From: Alphaproteobacteria bacterium
Lineage (GTDB): Bacteria; Pseudomonadota; Alphaproteobacteria; Rs-D84
Reading direction: 5' to 3'
Assembly: GCA_017513285.1 (NCBI GenBank)
Contig: JAFXGD010000002.1
Coordinates: 1 to 32,998, forward strand
Length of the DNA stretch: 32,998 nt
In this document: positions 7,397-14,366 of the stretch, piece after piece
Layout of the letters: each line of letters starts with the position of its first letter
How positions within the stretch are numbered: position 1 is the first letter of the stretch
Position numbers and translations under genes: made by a program
Notes under the pieces: model-generated
Database searches by the model: none
Told to the model about the DNA's origin: nothing
What the model saw: the letters and a program-made list of their open reading frames with translations, nothing else

Positions 7397-7872
7397 AATT
7401 TTATCACCAATTCATCTGTTCTTAATTTGTCGCCGTTACTGGAATCAATGCGCACGTTGCCGTTCAGTGTTATCGTCTTTTTTGTGCGGTTGTATTGTCC
7501 GGTGTTGGCGGTTATGTTGTCGGTTATTTTTTGACCGTTGGATGTGCGGCGGGTCATGCCGGAAATGGATTCTAAAAATATTATATCGGGATTGTTATAT
7601 TCTTGGTATCCATTCTTTGCACGAATTTTAAATGGTTCGCCATTTTTATCTGTGCCGACAAATGATGCGTTTGTCATCTTGAATTGATTGGTGACAATGT
7701 CGGTCATGTTGATGGCGGAAATAGGTGTCCATAACAATTGCTTGGTAAACAATGACCCGGCAACCAATGCCGCAATCATTACCAGACCCCATCCGGTAAA
7801 AAAGAACTGCCACAAGCGCTTCAGACGCTTGTGTCGGGTTACAATTATAAAGTTGCGTTTGCTGGGTTGCAT
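7393..7872 (-). CDS. lptC: LPS export protein LptC
   Basis: A 159-aa protein with a basic N-terminus, one transmembrane helix (about 21-42, FFFTGWGLVMIAALVAG) and a periplasmic beta-rich OstA/LptC-like domain. That domain includes TNASFVGTDKNGEPFKI, GQYNRTKKTITLNGNV and LRTDELVIKL, a pattern typical of the LptA/LptC fold that shuttles LPS. It is a little short for alphaproteobacterial LptC. The start at 7872 lies 6 nt after a TAAACT -10 box with a TTGCTT -35 at 17 bp and has no Shine-Dalgarno sequence, so the mRNA is probably leaderless. It is followed directly by lptB. Confidence 0.9.
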   Translation of the reverse strand: MQPSKRNFIIVTRHKRLKRLWQFFFTGWGLVMIAALVAGSLFTKQLLWTPISAINMTDIVTNQFKMTNASFVGTDKNGEPFKIRAKNGYQEYNNPDIIFLESISGMTRRTSNGQKITDNITANTGQYNRTKKTITLNGNVRIDSSNGDKLRTDELVIKL

Positions 7873-7878
7873 ATGTGC

Positions 7879-7907
7879 AGTTTAGCCTGCATATTCACAA
7901 AAAGCAA
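7879..7907 (-). promoter_or_regulatory. Promoter of lptCB (leaderless)
   Basis: Minus-strand TTGCTT (7902-7907), a 17-bp spacer and TAAACT (7879-7884). Only six bases separate the -10 box from the lptC ATG, placing the transcript start at or next to the start codon. Confidence 0.6.
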
Positions 7908-7938
7908 TTTTTATATTTTGTTAGCTTTTTTTTTATGT

Positions 7939-7944
7939 TATAAT
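7939..7944 (+). promoter_or_regulatory. -10 box (TATAAT) of the secreted-protein gene at 7959
   Basis: A perfect TATAAT. The -35 is weak: TTTTGT at 17 bp, or TTGTTA at 14 bp. The expected transcript start near 7951 lies after an ATG at 7947, which supports the ATG at 7959 as the start codon. Confidence 0.55.
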
Positions 7945-7958
7945 GCATGTTAAGAGAG

Positions 7959-8780
7959 ATGAAAGCAAAATTTGTGATGTTTACGGCATTGTTGTGCGCC
8001 ATCAATGGGGTGGCGGGTGCTGTGACGATTAAAAAAGCCGCACCTGTGACAACACAGAAAAAAGAAGTTATAAATGATGGGGCCGCTTTGTTGCCCGGTG
8101 TTCTGAATTTAATCAGTGGGGTTCAGCAAATAACACAACAGAATAAAGCGTTAAAGGCAGAGTGCGTACCCAGTAGTTCGGAAATCAGCTTTGTTAACAA
8201 AATGATTAAAGAGTGGGCCAAGACAGGCGCCCGCAGCGCAACAGATGTATGGAACAGTTTGGAAGTAGAGCAGTGTGGCAGTGGCGATTCGTATCAAGAA
8301 TCTGTTCGGTATTCCAGTGACCCAAATGACATTGTGTATTTGTGTTATGATTCGTTTAATAAAACAGAAGACGATGGGGCAATTTGGAAGGATATGCCAA
8401 AGGCATCCATTGCAACATATTGCACCGATGGCAGTTCTTCATGTCAAGACAGATTTAAACGTACGGCTTCGAATGTATATGAAGTTTTTGCGCTGATTGA
8501 TTTTGATGTCGCAGATTATACCAAAGAAGAGGCGACGCAAAAAGCAAAACTGCAAGAAAAAATGGAAAAGTGTGCGCCTGCAAAGTTGTTGGCCAAGCAA
8601 AGGGAAGTGATGTCGGGGACTGTGAACCAGTTGTTGGGCAGTGTGGGCGGAAAAACAGATACGGCAAATGTAATGGATGCCTTGACCGGCGTTTTGGGTA
8701 ATATCGGCGGTGGCGGTGGTGCCACGGGTGTAATTCAGTCTTTATCAGGGGTTGCGTCCAGTTTACTGATAAAAGAATAA
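7959..8780 (+). CDS. Secreted protein of unknown function
   Basis: A 273-aa protein with a clear signal peptide (MKAKFVMFTALLCAINGVAGA) and likely cleavage after VAGA. The mature part has a helical N-terminal third (LLPGVLNLISGVQQITQQNK), a Cys-containing middle with six spaced cysteines (about residues 65-170), and a Gly-rich C-terminus with a run of five Gly followed by IQSLSGVASSLL. The start at 7959 rather than 7947 is chosen because the predicted transcript begins near 7951; AAGAGAG sits right against the ATG, leaving only a very short leader. No family recognised. The cysteines and signal peptide suggest a disulphide-bonded periplasmic or surface protein, like several other genes in this window. 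Confidence 0.8.
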   Translation: MKAKFVMFTALLCAINGVAGAVTIKKAAPVTTQKKEVINDGAALLPGVLNLISGVQQITQQNKALKAECVPSSSEISFVNKMIKEWAKTGARSATDVWNSLEVEQCGSGDSYQESVRYSSDPNDIVYLCYDSFNKTEDDGAIWKDMPKASIATYCTDGSSSCQDRFKRTASNVYEVFALIDFDVADYTKEEATQKAKLQEKMEKCAPAKLLAKQREVMSGTVNQLLGSVGGKTDTANVMDALTGVLGNIGGGGGATGVIQSLSGVASSLLIKE

Positions 8781-8805
8781 CAGACAGTATAAAGGTGTTT
8801 TTTGC

Positions 8806-8835
8806 TTTACACAGATTGTGAAAAAAGCGTATAAT
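8806..8835 (+). promoter_or_regulatory. Promoter of the OmpA-domain lipoprotein gene
   Basis: TTTACA (8806-8811), an 18-bp spacer and TATAAT (8830-8835), 30 nt before the ATG at 8866. Confidence 0.65.
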
Positions 8836-8865
8836 GAAACAGTATTGATAATGAAGGAAAAATAT

Positions 8866-10527
8866 ATGAAAAATAAATCTGATGTGGCCACATGGGTTGT
8901 TTCACGTATTTTGCTGTTGGCGGGCGTGGTTGCGGTGGCGGCATGCGCCAAAACGAATGATAATGCAGCGGCGCCGGTGATGACGCCAACGGTTGATTAT
9001 GTCGAATCGTTGGATGTGTATTCTGCGCCACACCAAGATTCTTTCTTAAATCAATTGGCGATGAATTATCGTTCTTATGCAATTTACAACGCACGGACCA
9101 GTGGATATCCAGATGTTGGTGAATTGTTCGCAAATAAAGCCGTTGCGGCATTCTCGGGCGATGTGCCATATCCGGAAAATCTGGAAAATTGGCCTGTTGA
9201 AAATGAACAGGAATCTTTTGATTTATATACCGCATATAATGAATTGACGGGGCTGTTGCGTGATGATGGGGCGGCGTTAAATCCAGAATTGATGGCCGAA
9301 GCACAGGCGAAATTTGATTGTTGGGTGTCGGCATCTGCATCGGGTCAGATGGCAACCGCCAAACAGTGTCGTGACAGATTTGAAAAAACAATGGCTGTTT
9401 TACAAGATGCGGCCGGTGGTGTAATTGTTTCGCGTACAGAAAGCAGTGTTGTGACAGATGGTGATGTTGTTATTGAAACTGTGGCGGCACAATCAAAACA
9501 AAAATCAATGCAATATTATCCGGAAACACGCAATATGCGTGCCATGCGTGGGGCTTCGTCTGCACGTGAAGGTGTGATTGTTGTAAATAATGTTAATGTA
9601 CCGGAACATTTAATTAATCCTGTGCCTGTACAACCAATGGTATTTAACCAAAATATTTATGGTGGCGATAAATCTGTTACAAAAAGCAGCAGTGATAACA
9701 GTGTAAAAAACAGTGGAAATTCGTTCAGTGCGCAATGCACAACGGAAAATCCGGACTGTGATAAAGCCCCAGTGGAACACAACCATGAACATGTGTGTCA
9801 GCATGGTGATGTAAATTGTCAAAATGCACCATCTGTTGCGGTTGTAATTACGGAAAAAGAACAGCCTGTTCCGACATGTCCGGCGTGTGCAGAATGTCCA
9901 ACATGTCCCGAATGTACATCATGTGAACCAATCCCAATGGTAAGTGAAGAATTGGTGACGCGTGAAGAATTTATCAATATGATGATGGCAATGCGGGCGG
10001 AATTGGCGGCAATTAATTCCAGATTGGATCAGATTCAGGCCACAGTTGGCGAAAAAACAATGATTAAGGTTCAACAGATTCCGTTGGAACCAACCCAACA
10101 CGTTATGGAAGAAGTCTTTGAAATCAGATTTGATTTTAATAAAGCAACAATCAAACCGGAATATCAGGAATTGATTGAGCAGTTGGCCACCGCAACCCAG
10201 GAAAATAAAAATATCAAAGTTTCTGTTGTGGGACATACAGATACATCTGGAACCCAGAATTATAACTATGCATTGGGTGGACGCCGTGCCGAAGCGGTAC
10301 AAAAAATGCTGATTAAATATGGTATCCCGGCCAGTCAGATTGTAGCAGTATCTGCGGGTGAAGAAGATTTGGCGGTGCCAACACCGGATAATACGCCAAA
10401 TGCGGCAAATCGTCGTGTGCGTGTCGTCAAAGAAGTTCATTACACCGAAGAAGCAAAACCTGTGCCGATGGAAATTTCTGTTGAAGAATATTCCGAAGGT
10501 ACATGTGGCGAGTATGGTTGTCAGTAA
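8866..10527 (+). CDS. OmpA-domain (Pal-like) outer-membrane lipoprotein
   Basis: A 553-aa protein. An N-terminal signal with lipobox VAAC (Cys27) indicates a lipoprotein. Residues about 45-190 form a helical domain (FLNQLAMNYRSYAIYNA... FDCWVSASASGQ) seen ahead of OmpA domains in alphaproteobacteria. A long low-complexity linker follows, with a Cys-Pro cluster CPACAECPTCPECTSC near residue 340. A coiled coil (EELVTREEFINMMMAMRAELA) leads into the C-terminal OmpA/MotB domain (about 420-530: RFDFNKATIKPEY, VVGHTDTSGTQNYNYALGGRRAEAV, NRRVRVV), which binds peptidoglycan. It likely tethers outer membrane to wall. The start at 8866 has AAGGA 8 nt upstream; an in-frame ATG at 8818 lies inside the promoter. 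The Cys-Pro cluster is unusual for the family and suggests disulphide cross-linking or metal binding. Confidence 0.9.
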   Translation: MKNKSDVATWVVSRILLLAGVVAVAACAKTNDNAAAPVMTPTVDYVESLDVYSAPHQDSFLNQLAMNYRSYAIYNARTSGYPDVGELFANKAVAAFSGDVPYPENLENWPVENEQESFDLYTAYNELTGLLRDDGAALNPELMAEAQAKFDCWVSASASGQMATAKQCRDRFEKTMAVLQDAAGGVIVSRTESSVVTDGDVVIETVAAQSKQKSMQYYPETRNMRAMRGASSAREGVIVVNNVNVPEHLINPVPVQPMVFNQNIYGGDKSVTKSSSDNSVKNSGNSFSAQCTTENPDCDKAPVEHNHEHVCQHGDVNCQNAPSVAVVITEKEQPVPTCPACAECPTCPECTSCEPIPMVSEELVTREEFINMMMAMRAELAAINSRLDQIQATVGEKTMIKVQQIPLEPTQHVMEEVFEIRFDFNKATIKPEYQELIEQLATATQENKNIKVSVVGHTDTSGTQNYNYALGGRRAEAVQKMLIKYGIPASQIVAVSAGEEDLAVPTPDNTPNAANRRVRVVKEVHYTEEAKPVPMEISVEEYSEGTCGEYGCQ

Positions 10528-10546
10528 GGATGTGTCGATAAAATAC

Positions 10547-10575
10547 TTGACAAAAAGTTTTTGTTAGTGTATTTT
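10547..10575 (+). promoter_or_regulatory. Promoter of the 51-aa gene
   Basis: Consensus TTGACA (10547-10552), a 17-bp spacer and TATTTT (10570-10575). The transcript should begin near 10582, just before a CAGAGAG motif and a seven-codon leader frame (ATG 10591 to TGA 10614). Confidence 0.75.
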
Positions 10576-10615
10576 GTTGGCGTCAGAGAGATGTTTTTGA
10601 AAAGAGGCATTTGAA

Positions 10616-10771
10616 ATGACTGATATGGTAAAAAACTTTAAAGATGCGGAAAGTGTGATTGATGCACGGACTGCGGCGGCGTCGAATGAGCGTGTTCCTA
10701 TGAACTTGGCGGCTATTTTTGGAAGCCTGGGGATTAATGTGCGTAACGACAAAGGCGATAATTCTTTTTAG
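10616..10771 (+). CDS. Small protein of 51 aa, unknown
   Basis: The frame runs from ATG 10616 to TAG 10769-10771. The peptide starts MTDMVKNFKDAESVIDAR and ends DKGDNSF, with an amphipathic helical first half and a hydrophobic patch (NLAAIFGSLGINV). No signal peptide, no family recognised. Evidence that it is real: a consensus promoter, AAGAGG 8-9 nt before the ATG, and a strong terminator 27 nt after the stop, so it forms a complete stand-alone transcription unit. A seven-codon leader peptide frame (M F L K R G I) ends two bases before its ATG and could couple its translation. Confidence 0.7.
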   Translation: MTDMVKNFKDAESVIDARTAAASNERVPMNLAAIFGSLGINVRNDKGDNSF

Positions 10772-10797
10772 TTTGTGGGAATCCAGAATGTATTTGA

Positions 10798-10829
10798 CCC
10801 TGTACGAGTAATGTCGTACGGGGTTTTTT
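10798..10829 (+). terminator. Terminator of the 51-aa gene
   Basis: A 10-bp stem CCCTGTACGA / TCGTACGGGG (one T-G pair) with a 6-nt loop and six T. Confidence 0.9.
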
Positions 10830-10846
10830 GCTTGTTTTTGTTGGGG

Positions 10847-10875
10847 TTGACAAATGCAGATGTGGCTGCTATATA
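10847..10875 (+). promoter_or_regulatory. Promoter of the 138-aa gene
   Basis: Consensus TTGACA (10847-10852), a 17-bp spacer and TATATA (10870-10875), 27 nt before the ATG at 10903. Confidence 0.75.
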
Positions 10876-10902
10876 ACTATGGATGAAAGAAAAGGGTATA
10901 AT

Positions 10903-11319
10903 ATGAAGACTTATAAGATTGTACGGGTTGAATACAGCAGTTTGGGACAAACATTGCATGTTGTCGAAAATGGTGATAAGTCTGCGTCAGAAGTGATACG
11001 GCATGCGCCGGCGTATCCGATTTTGTTGTCGGGTGGTATCATGCATGAAGTATATGACAGGTTTTCCGGTACTGTTACCGTTGCGACTGTTTATGATTTG
11101 GACCGTTGGCCATATGTTAATGCGTATGCCATTAATTCCGAAAGTGAACAAAATTCTTTCTATAAGCGGATGTCAATGTCTGATGCGGCATTTGTTAAAA
11201 CAAAAGTATTTCAAGCAATGCAGAAACGTCAAATGTATACTACACCAGATAATTCTTTGAATTTAATGAAATTGATGAATGCGCAATTACAAGAATATCG
11301 TAATATTATGGGCAGATAG
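10903..11319 (+). CDS. Hypothetical protein of 138 aa
   Basis: Not recognised. A soluble protein: an N-terminal beta-rich part (KTYKIVRVEYSSLGQTLHVV), a central YDRFSGTVTVATVYDLDRWPYVNAYAI stretch, and a helical C-terminal third (FVKTKVFQAMQKRQ... LMKLMNAQLQEYRN). The start at 10903 is set by AAAGGG 7 nt upstream and by the promoter; an upstream in-frame ATG at 10828 lies inside the preceding terminator. It is a single-gene unit with its own promoter. Length and general style resemble the tandem family at 24062-26661, but I see no shared motif and do not group it with them. Confidence 0.75.
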   Translation: MKTYKIVRVEYSSLGQTLHVVENGDKSASEVIRHAPAYPILLSGGIMHEVYDRFSGTVTVATVYDLDRWPYVNAYAINSESEQNSFYKRMSMSDAAFVKTKVFQAMQKRQMYTTPDNSLNLMKLMNAQLQEYRNIMGR

Positions 11320-11351
11320 TTGTTGGGGTATAAAAAAAATTATCTGTCACC

Positions 11352-11380
11352 TTGCACGGTTGATAAAACCGTGCTATTAT
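11352..11380 (+). promoter_or_regulatory. tyrS promoter with an inverted repeat across it
   Basis: TTGCAC (11352-11357), a 17-bp spacer and TATTAT (11375-11380). A perfect 8-bp inverted repeat GCACGGTT / AACCGTGC (11354-11361 and 11367-11374, 5-nt loop) covers the -35 and the spacer up to the -10. It could be an operator, or the terminator of the upstream 138-aa gene (a T-rich tract follows), or both. Confidence 0.6.
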
Positions 11381-11413
11381 TTTTCGTAATGGTTATTAAT
11401 ATAAGGGTAAAAA

Positions 11414-12628
11414 ATGTCACAAAAATTGTTTGATATGTTGCAGGAACGCGGATTTGTTAAGGATATGACACATCCGGATCAGATTAAAAATCTGTTAAAT
11501 AGTGATAAAAAAATAACCTTTTATTTGGGAATTGATCCAACGGCGGACAGTTTGCATATTGGACATTTCTTTGCGTTGCGTATGTTCCGACATCTGCAAA
11601 ATGCGGGGCATCGTGGTATTTTGGTTATTGGTGGGGCAACATCTTTGGTCGGCGATCCAACCGGTAAATCAGATATGCGTAAAATGTTAACCAAAGAACA
11701 AGTTCAACATAATTTTGAAGAAGTAAAGGCTTTGGCACGCAACTTTGTTTTGCCAGAAACAGAAATTGTAAATAATGCAGATTGGATTAATAAATTTACA
11801 TATGTGGACTTTATGCGTCTGGTTTGTGTGCATTTTAATGTGAACACTATGTTGGCCAGTGAGGCATACGCACGCCGTCGTGAAAATGGTGGATTGACAT
11901 TCTTGGAAATGGGATATATGCCAATGCAGGCGTATGATTTTGTTCATTTGCATAATGAAATGGGATGCGTGCTGGAAATCGGGGGCAGTGATCAGTGGGG
12001 TAATATCGTTGCCGGTACGGAATTGTTCCGCAAAATGAACATAGAGCAGGGTAAAGATAAAGCGGAAATTTATGGGTTGACGTCACCTTTGTTAATGACG
12101 GCTGATGGTAAAAAAATGGGTAAGACCGAAAAAGGTACACTGTGGGTGGCACGTGACAAAACGACACCATTCGATTTCTATCAATATTTTTACAATACGG
12201 CGGACGAAAATACGCAATTGTTGTTGTCGCTGTTTACGGATATCCCAATGGATGAAGTAAAGCAGATGTGTGCAAATGATATTATTGCCGCAAAGCGTCG
12301 TATGGCGTTCGAAATTACAAAACTGATTCATGGTGAACAGTTGGCAAATGAAGCCGTTGAAACCGCAACTGCGTTGTTTGCAGGTGGGGCAAATATGGAC
12401 AATGTACCCAGTATAGAAATTGAATTGATGGATGATATGCCAATACTAGATTTTTTGGTTGCAACAGGGTTGTTCCCATCAAAGTCAGAAGCACGTCGTA
12501 TGGTCGAACAGGGCGGGGTGCAAATCGATGGTGAAAAAATTGTTGATATTCGTGCAACAATTTCTGTAAACGGTGATGTTATGGTTCAGAAAGGTAAAAA
12601 AACTTTCTTGAAGGTCGTAAAAAAATAA
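11414..12628 (+). CDS. tyrS: Tyrosyl-tRNA synthetase
   Basis: A 404-aa class I aminoacyl-tRNA synthetase that charges tRNA-Tyr. The HIGH signature is HIGH itself at 48-51 in LHIGHFFALR, the adjacent YLGIDPTADS binds ATP and tyrosine, GGSDQWGN is at about 194-201, and the KMSKS-like loop is KMGKT at 234-238. A C-terminal S4 RNA-binding domain (about 340-404, SKSEARRMVEQGGVQIDG) completes a normal-length enzyme. The start is at 11414 with AAGGGT 7-8 nt upstream. It has its own promoter and a strong terminator, so it is monocistronic. Confidence 0.98.
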   Translation: MSQKLFDMLQERGFVKDMTHPDQIKNLLNSDKKITFYLGIDPTADSLHIGHFFALRMFRHLQNAGHRGILVIGGATSLVGDPTGKSDMRKMLTKEQVQHNFEEVKALARNFVLPETEIVNNADWINKFTYVDFMRLVCVHFNVNTMLASEAYARRRENGGLTFLEMGYMPMQAYDFVHLHNEMGCVLEIGGSDQWGNIVAGTELFRKMNIEQGKDKAEIYGLTSPLLMTADGKKMGKTEKGTLWVARDKTTPFDFYQYFYNTADENTQLLLSLFTDIPMDEVKQMCANDIIAAKRRMAFEITKLIHGEQLANEAVETATALFAGGANMDNVPSIEIELMDDMPILDFLVATGLFPSKSEARRMVEQGGVQIDGEKIVDIRATISVNGDVMVQKGKKTFLKVVKK

Positions 12629-12653
12629 AAAAAGGGCAAATTGCCCTTTTTTT
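12627..12653. terminator. Bidirectional terminator between tyrS and the gene at 12680
   Basis: A perfect palindromic stem AAAAAAAGGGCAA / TTGCCCTTTTTTT with T runs on both exits, between convergent genes. Confidence 0.9.
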
Positions 12654-12679
12654 GTTATTTATGTGCGATTTCCATGGTG

Positions 12680-13183
12680 TTATGCACAACAATACATTGC
12701 ATTCAAATAATCCGTGATTGTTTCATAGTAATTTGATGCCGCCGATAAATATGTGTGGGAATCAGATTGGGGTGTGTTCGGGTTATTGTTCAGATATTCT
12801 TCTGCAGATGCAACCGATGGGAATATCAGAATATATGAATCTTGGTCTGATGCATTAATGAATTCTTGTGATTGTGCATATGTTATTTTTTGGGTTTTTT
12901 TCGGTGTGTCTGTTGGGGTGATAAGTATTCCGTTCACGTGAACCGGTATGTCCAATGTTTCTTGGATTGTTGTTCTGATTTGGGTGATGATTCCTTCTAA
13001 TTTATTTGAAGACATATCCATTGCAGAAACCCACAGGCGTTCCCCAGAATCATCAAATGCCAATGTTATAAAATCTGTTTCTTTTTTGGTAACATATGTC
13101 AATGGTTTGTTGATAACGGTGTATCCAGCTTTGGCAAATAAGTACGCCAATAAATAAAAATTTGGACGTTTAATATCGGGCAT
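12680..13183 (-). CDS. Hypothetical protein of 167 aa
   Basis: Not recognised. A soluble protein starting MPDIKRPNFYLLAYLFAKAGYT, with FITLAFDDSGERLWVSAMDMSSNKLEGII in the middle, a hydrophobic strand HVNGILITPTDTPKK, an IFPSVASAEEYLNNN stretch and a C-terminus ending NAMYCCA. The start at 13183 is set by AGGAGAG 6 nt upstream and by a promoter whose -10 (TACAAT) lies 25 nt before it; the open frame upstream of 13183 runs back into the promoter. Repeated strand-helix units suggest a small alpha/beta fold. It is divergent from the EnvC-like gene and shares that gene's -35 box. Confidence 0.75.
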   Translation of the reverse strand: MPDIKRPNFYLLAYLFAKAGYTVINKPLTYVTKKETDFITLAFDDSGERLWVSAMDMSSNKLEGIITQIRTTIQETLDIPVHVNGILITPTDTPKKTQKITYAQSQEFINASDQDSYILIFPSVASAEEYLNNNPNTPQSDSHTYLSAASNYYETITDYLNAMYCCA

Positions 13184-13208
13184 TTGTTCTCTCCTGTTGT
13201 TGTTTGTT

Positions 13209-13237
13209 ATTGTACCACAGTTATGGATTTCTTGCAA
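13209..13237 (-). promoter_or_regulatory. Promoter of the 167-aa gene (shares its -35 box)
   Basis: Minus-strand TTGCAA (13232-13237), a 17-bp spacer and TACAAT (13209-13214). The hexamer TTGCAA is its own reverse complement and is also the -35 of the plus-strand promoter. Confidence 0.65.
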
Positions 13238-13260
13238 AGATTTTGTTTTCGGTGTATAGT
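13232..13260 (+). promoter_or_regulatory. Promoter of the EnvC-like gene (leaderless, shares its -35 box)
   Basis: TTGCAA (13232-13237), a 17-bp spacer and TATAGT (13255-13260). The ATG at 13268 begins 7 nt after the -10 box. Confidence 0.65.
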
Positions 13261-13267
13261 TGGGTGT

Positions 13268-14341
13268 ATGCGTTTTCTGATTGTATTTTTTTCTGTTTTT
13301 GTATTCGGTACCCATGTTTGTATGGGGGCCAGTGAGTTATCAAAAATAAACGCACAAATCAAACAAACAGAACAACAAAATAAGAAGATAGAACAGCAGG
13401 TAAAATCATCGGATAAAGAAATATCTAAAACCAAAAAAGATTTAGTGCGGGCGGCAGATAAGGTCAGTTCTTTGGAGGATCAAAGAACACAGATGGCCAA
13501 AAAAATTGCCGAATTGGACAAGCAACGTGAACAAATTTCAAAAGATATGGAAAAAAATCGTGGGCGGTTGTCTGATGCGGCATCGGGTGTGCTGTTTGTG
13601 GCATCAAAGCCGGGATTTAATACGGATGATATGCGTGACTATGTTTTAATGGCGTCTGTATTAACCGGGGTGGCAGACAGATTGGATGCGGAAATAGAAC
13701 GGGCATCAAAGCAGGTCAAAGAATTGGGGAAAATCCGTGATGCACGTGCCGTCGAAAAAGAAAAATTAGACAGAACTGCAAAAAAATACGCCAAAGAAAA
13801 AAATAAATTGGATGATTTGTTGCGTACACGCAGCGCACAAAACAAAAAGTTAAAAGACCAACATTCGGCATTGCAGAAAAAATTGCGGGAATTATCTGCA
13901 CGTGCAAAAAGTATTTCGGAATTGTCCGCAGGTGTGGGCAGTTCGGAAATGTCGGCGGATTCACGTTTTTCACGTCGGAAATTAAATCTGCCTGTGCGTG
14001 GGCGGGTGGTGACACGTTTCGCAGAAAAAACCGCATTGGGGTTAATGTCGGATGGCTGGCGTGTGCGTACACGTGGTGATGCGTTGGTGATGGCGCCGGC
14101 AGATGGGGTGGTAAAGTTCGCAGACAGTTTCCGTGGATTTGGTAAGGTGGTGATTATGTCACATAAAAATGGATATAATACTGTTATGACAAACCTGGGG
14201 TCGATTGATGTGATGTTGGAACAAGAAGTATTGGCCGGGGAACCGATTGGTCGTATGAACCCGGATAAACCAGAAATGTATTTAGAAGTGCGTCGTGGGA
14301 ATAAAGCTGTTGATCCCGCCCGATTATTCAAAGAAGAATAA
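13268..14341 (+). CDS. EnvC-like coiled-coil protein with a degenerate M23 (LytM) domain
   Basis: A 357-aa exported protein: signal peptide (MRFLIVFFSVFVFGTHVCMGA), a long coiled coil (about 25-220, rich in Lys, Glu, Gln) and a C-terminal LytM domain (about 240-357: LPVRGRVVTRFAEK, MAPADGVVKFADSFRGFGKVVIMSH, GEPIGRM, MYLEVRRGNKAVDP). The catalytic metal ligands of active M23 peptidases (HxxxD early, HxH late) are missing; YLEVRR replaces the HxH strand, as in E. coli EnvC. So it should be an amidase activator or scaffold in daughter-cell separation rather than an enzyme. The start at 13268 is chosen by the promoter; earlier in-frame ATGs (13184, 13223) lie before the transcript start. There is no Shine-Dalgarno sequence. 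Confidence 0.88.
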   Translation: MRFLIVFFSVFVFGTHVCMGASELSKINAQIKQTEQQNKKIEQQVKSSDKEISKTKKDLVRAADKVSSLEDQRTQMAKKIAELDKQREQISKDMEKNRGRLSDAASGVLFVASKPGFNTDDMRDYVLMASVLTGVADRLDAEIERASKQVKELGKIRDARAVEKEKLDRTAKKYAKEKNKLDDLLRTRSAQNKKLKDQHSALQKKLRELSARAKSISELSAGVGSSEMSADSRFSRRKLNLPVRGRVVTRFAEKTALGLMSDGWRVRTRGDALVMAPADGVVKFADSFRGFGKVVIMSHKNGYNTVMTNLGSIDVMLEQEVLAGEPIGRMNPDKPEMYLEVRRGNKAVDPARLFKEE

Positions 14342-14366
14342 AATCCCCAAATATGGGGATTTATTT
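14341..14366. terminator. Bidirectional terminator between the EnvC-like and kinase genes
   Basis: An AAATCCCC / GGGGATTT stem (8 bp, 6-nt AT loop), T-rich on both exits, overlapping the stop codon of the minus-strand kinase gene. Confidence 0.8.

Noticed and set aside
7947-7958. ATG at 7947 as start of the secreted protein
   Set aside because: It is only two bases from the TATAAT box and would precede the transcript start.
10828-10902. Extended N-terminus for the 138-aa protein
   Set aside because: The upstream ATG lies within the preceding terminator and ahead of the promoter's transcript start. The ATG at 10903 has AAAGGG correctly placed.
11354-11380. T-box or other tRNA-sensing leader upstream of tyrS
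   Set aside because: The leader is only about 30 nt and has no T-box sequence. The only structure is the inverted repeat over the promoter.
13639-14331. A 230-codon minus-strand open frame opposite the EnvC-like gene
   Set aside because: No start signals, and the plus frame encodes a recognisable coiled coil plus LytM domain.
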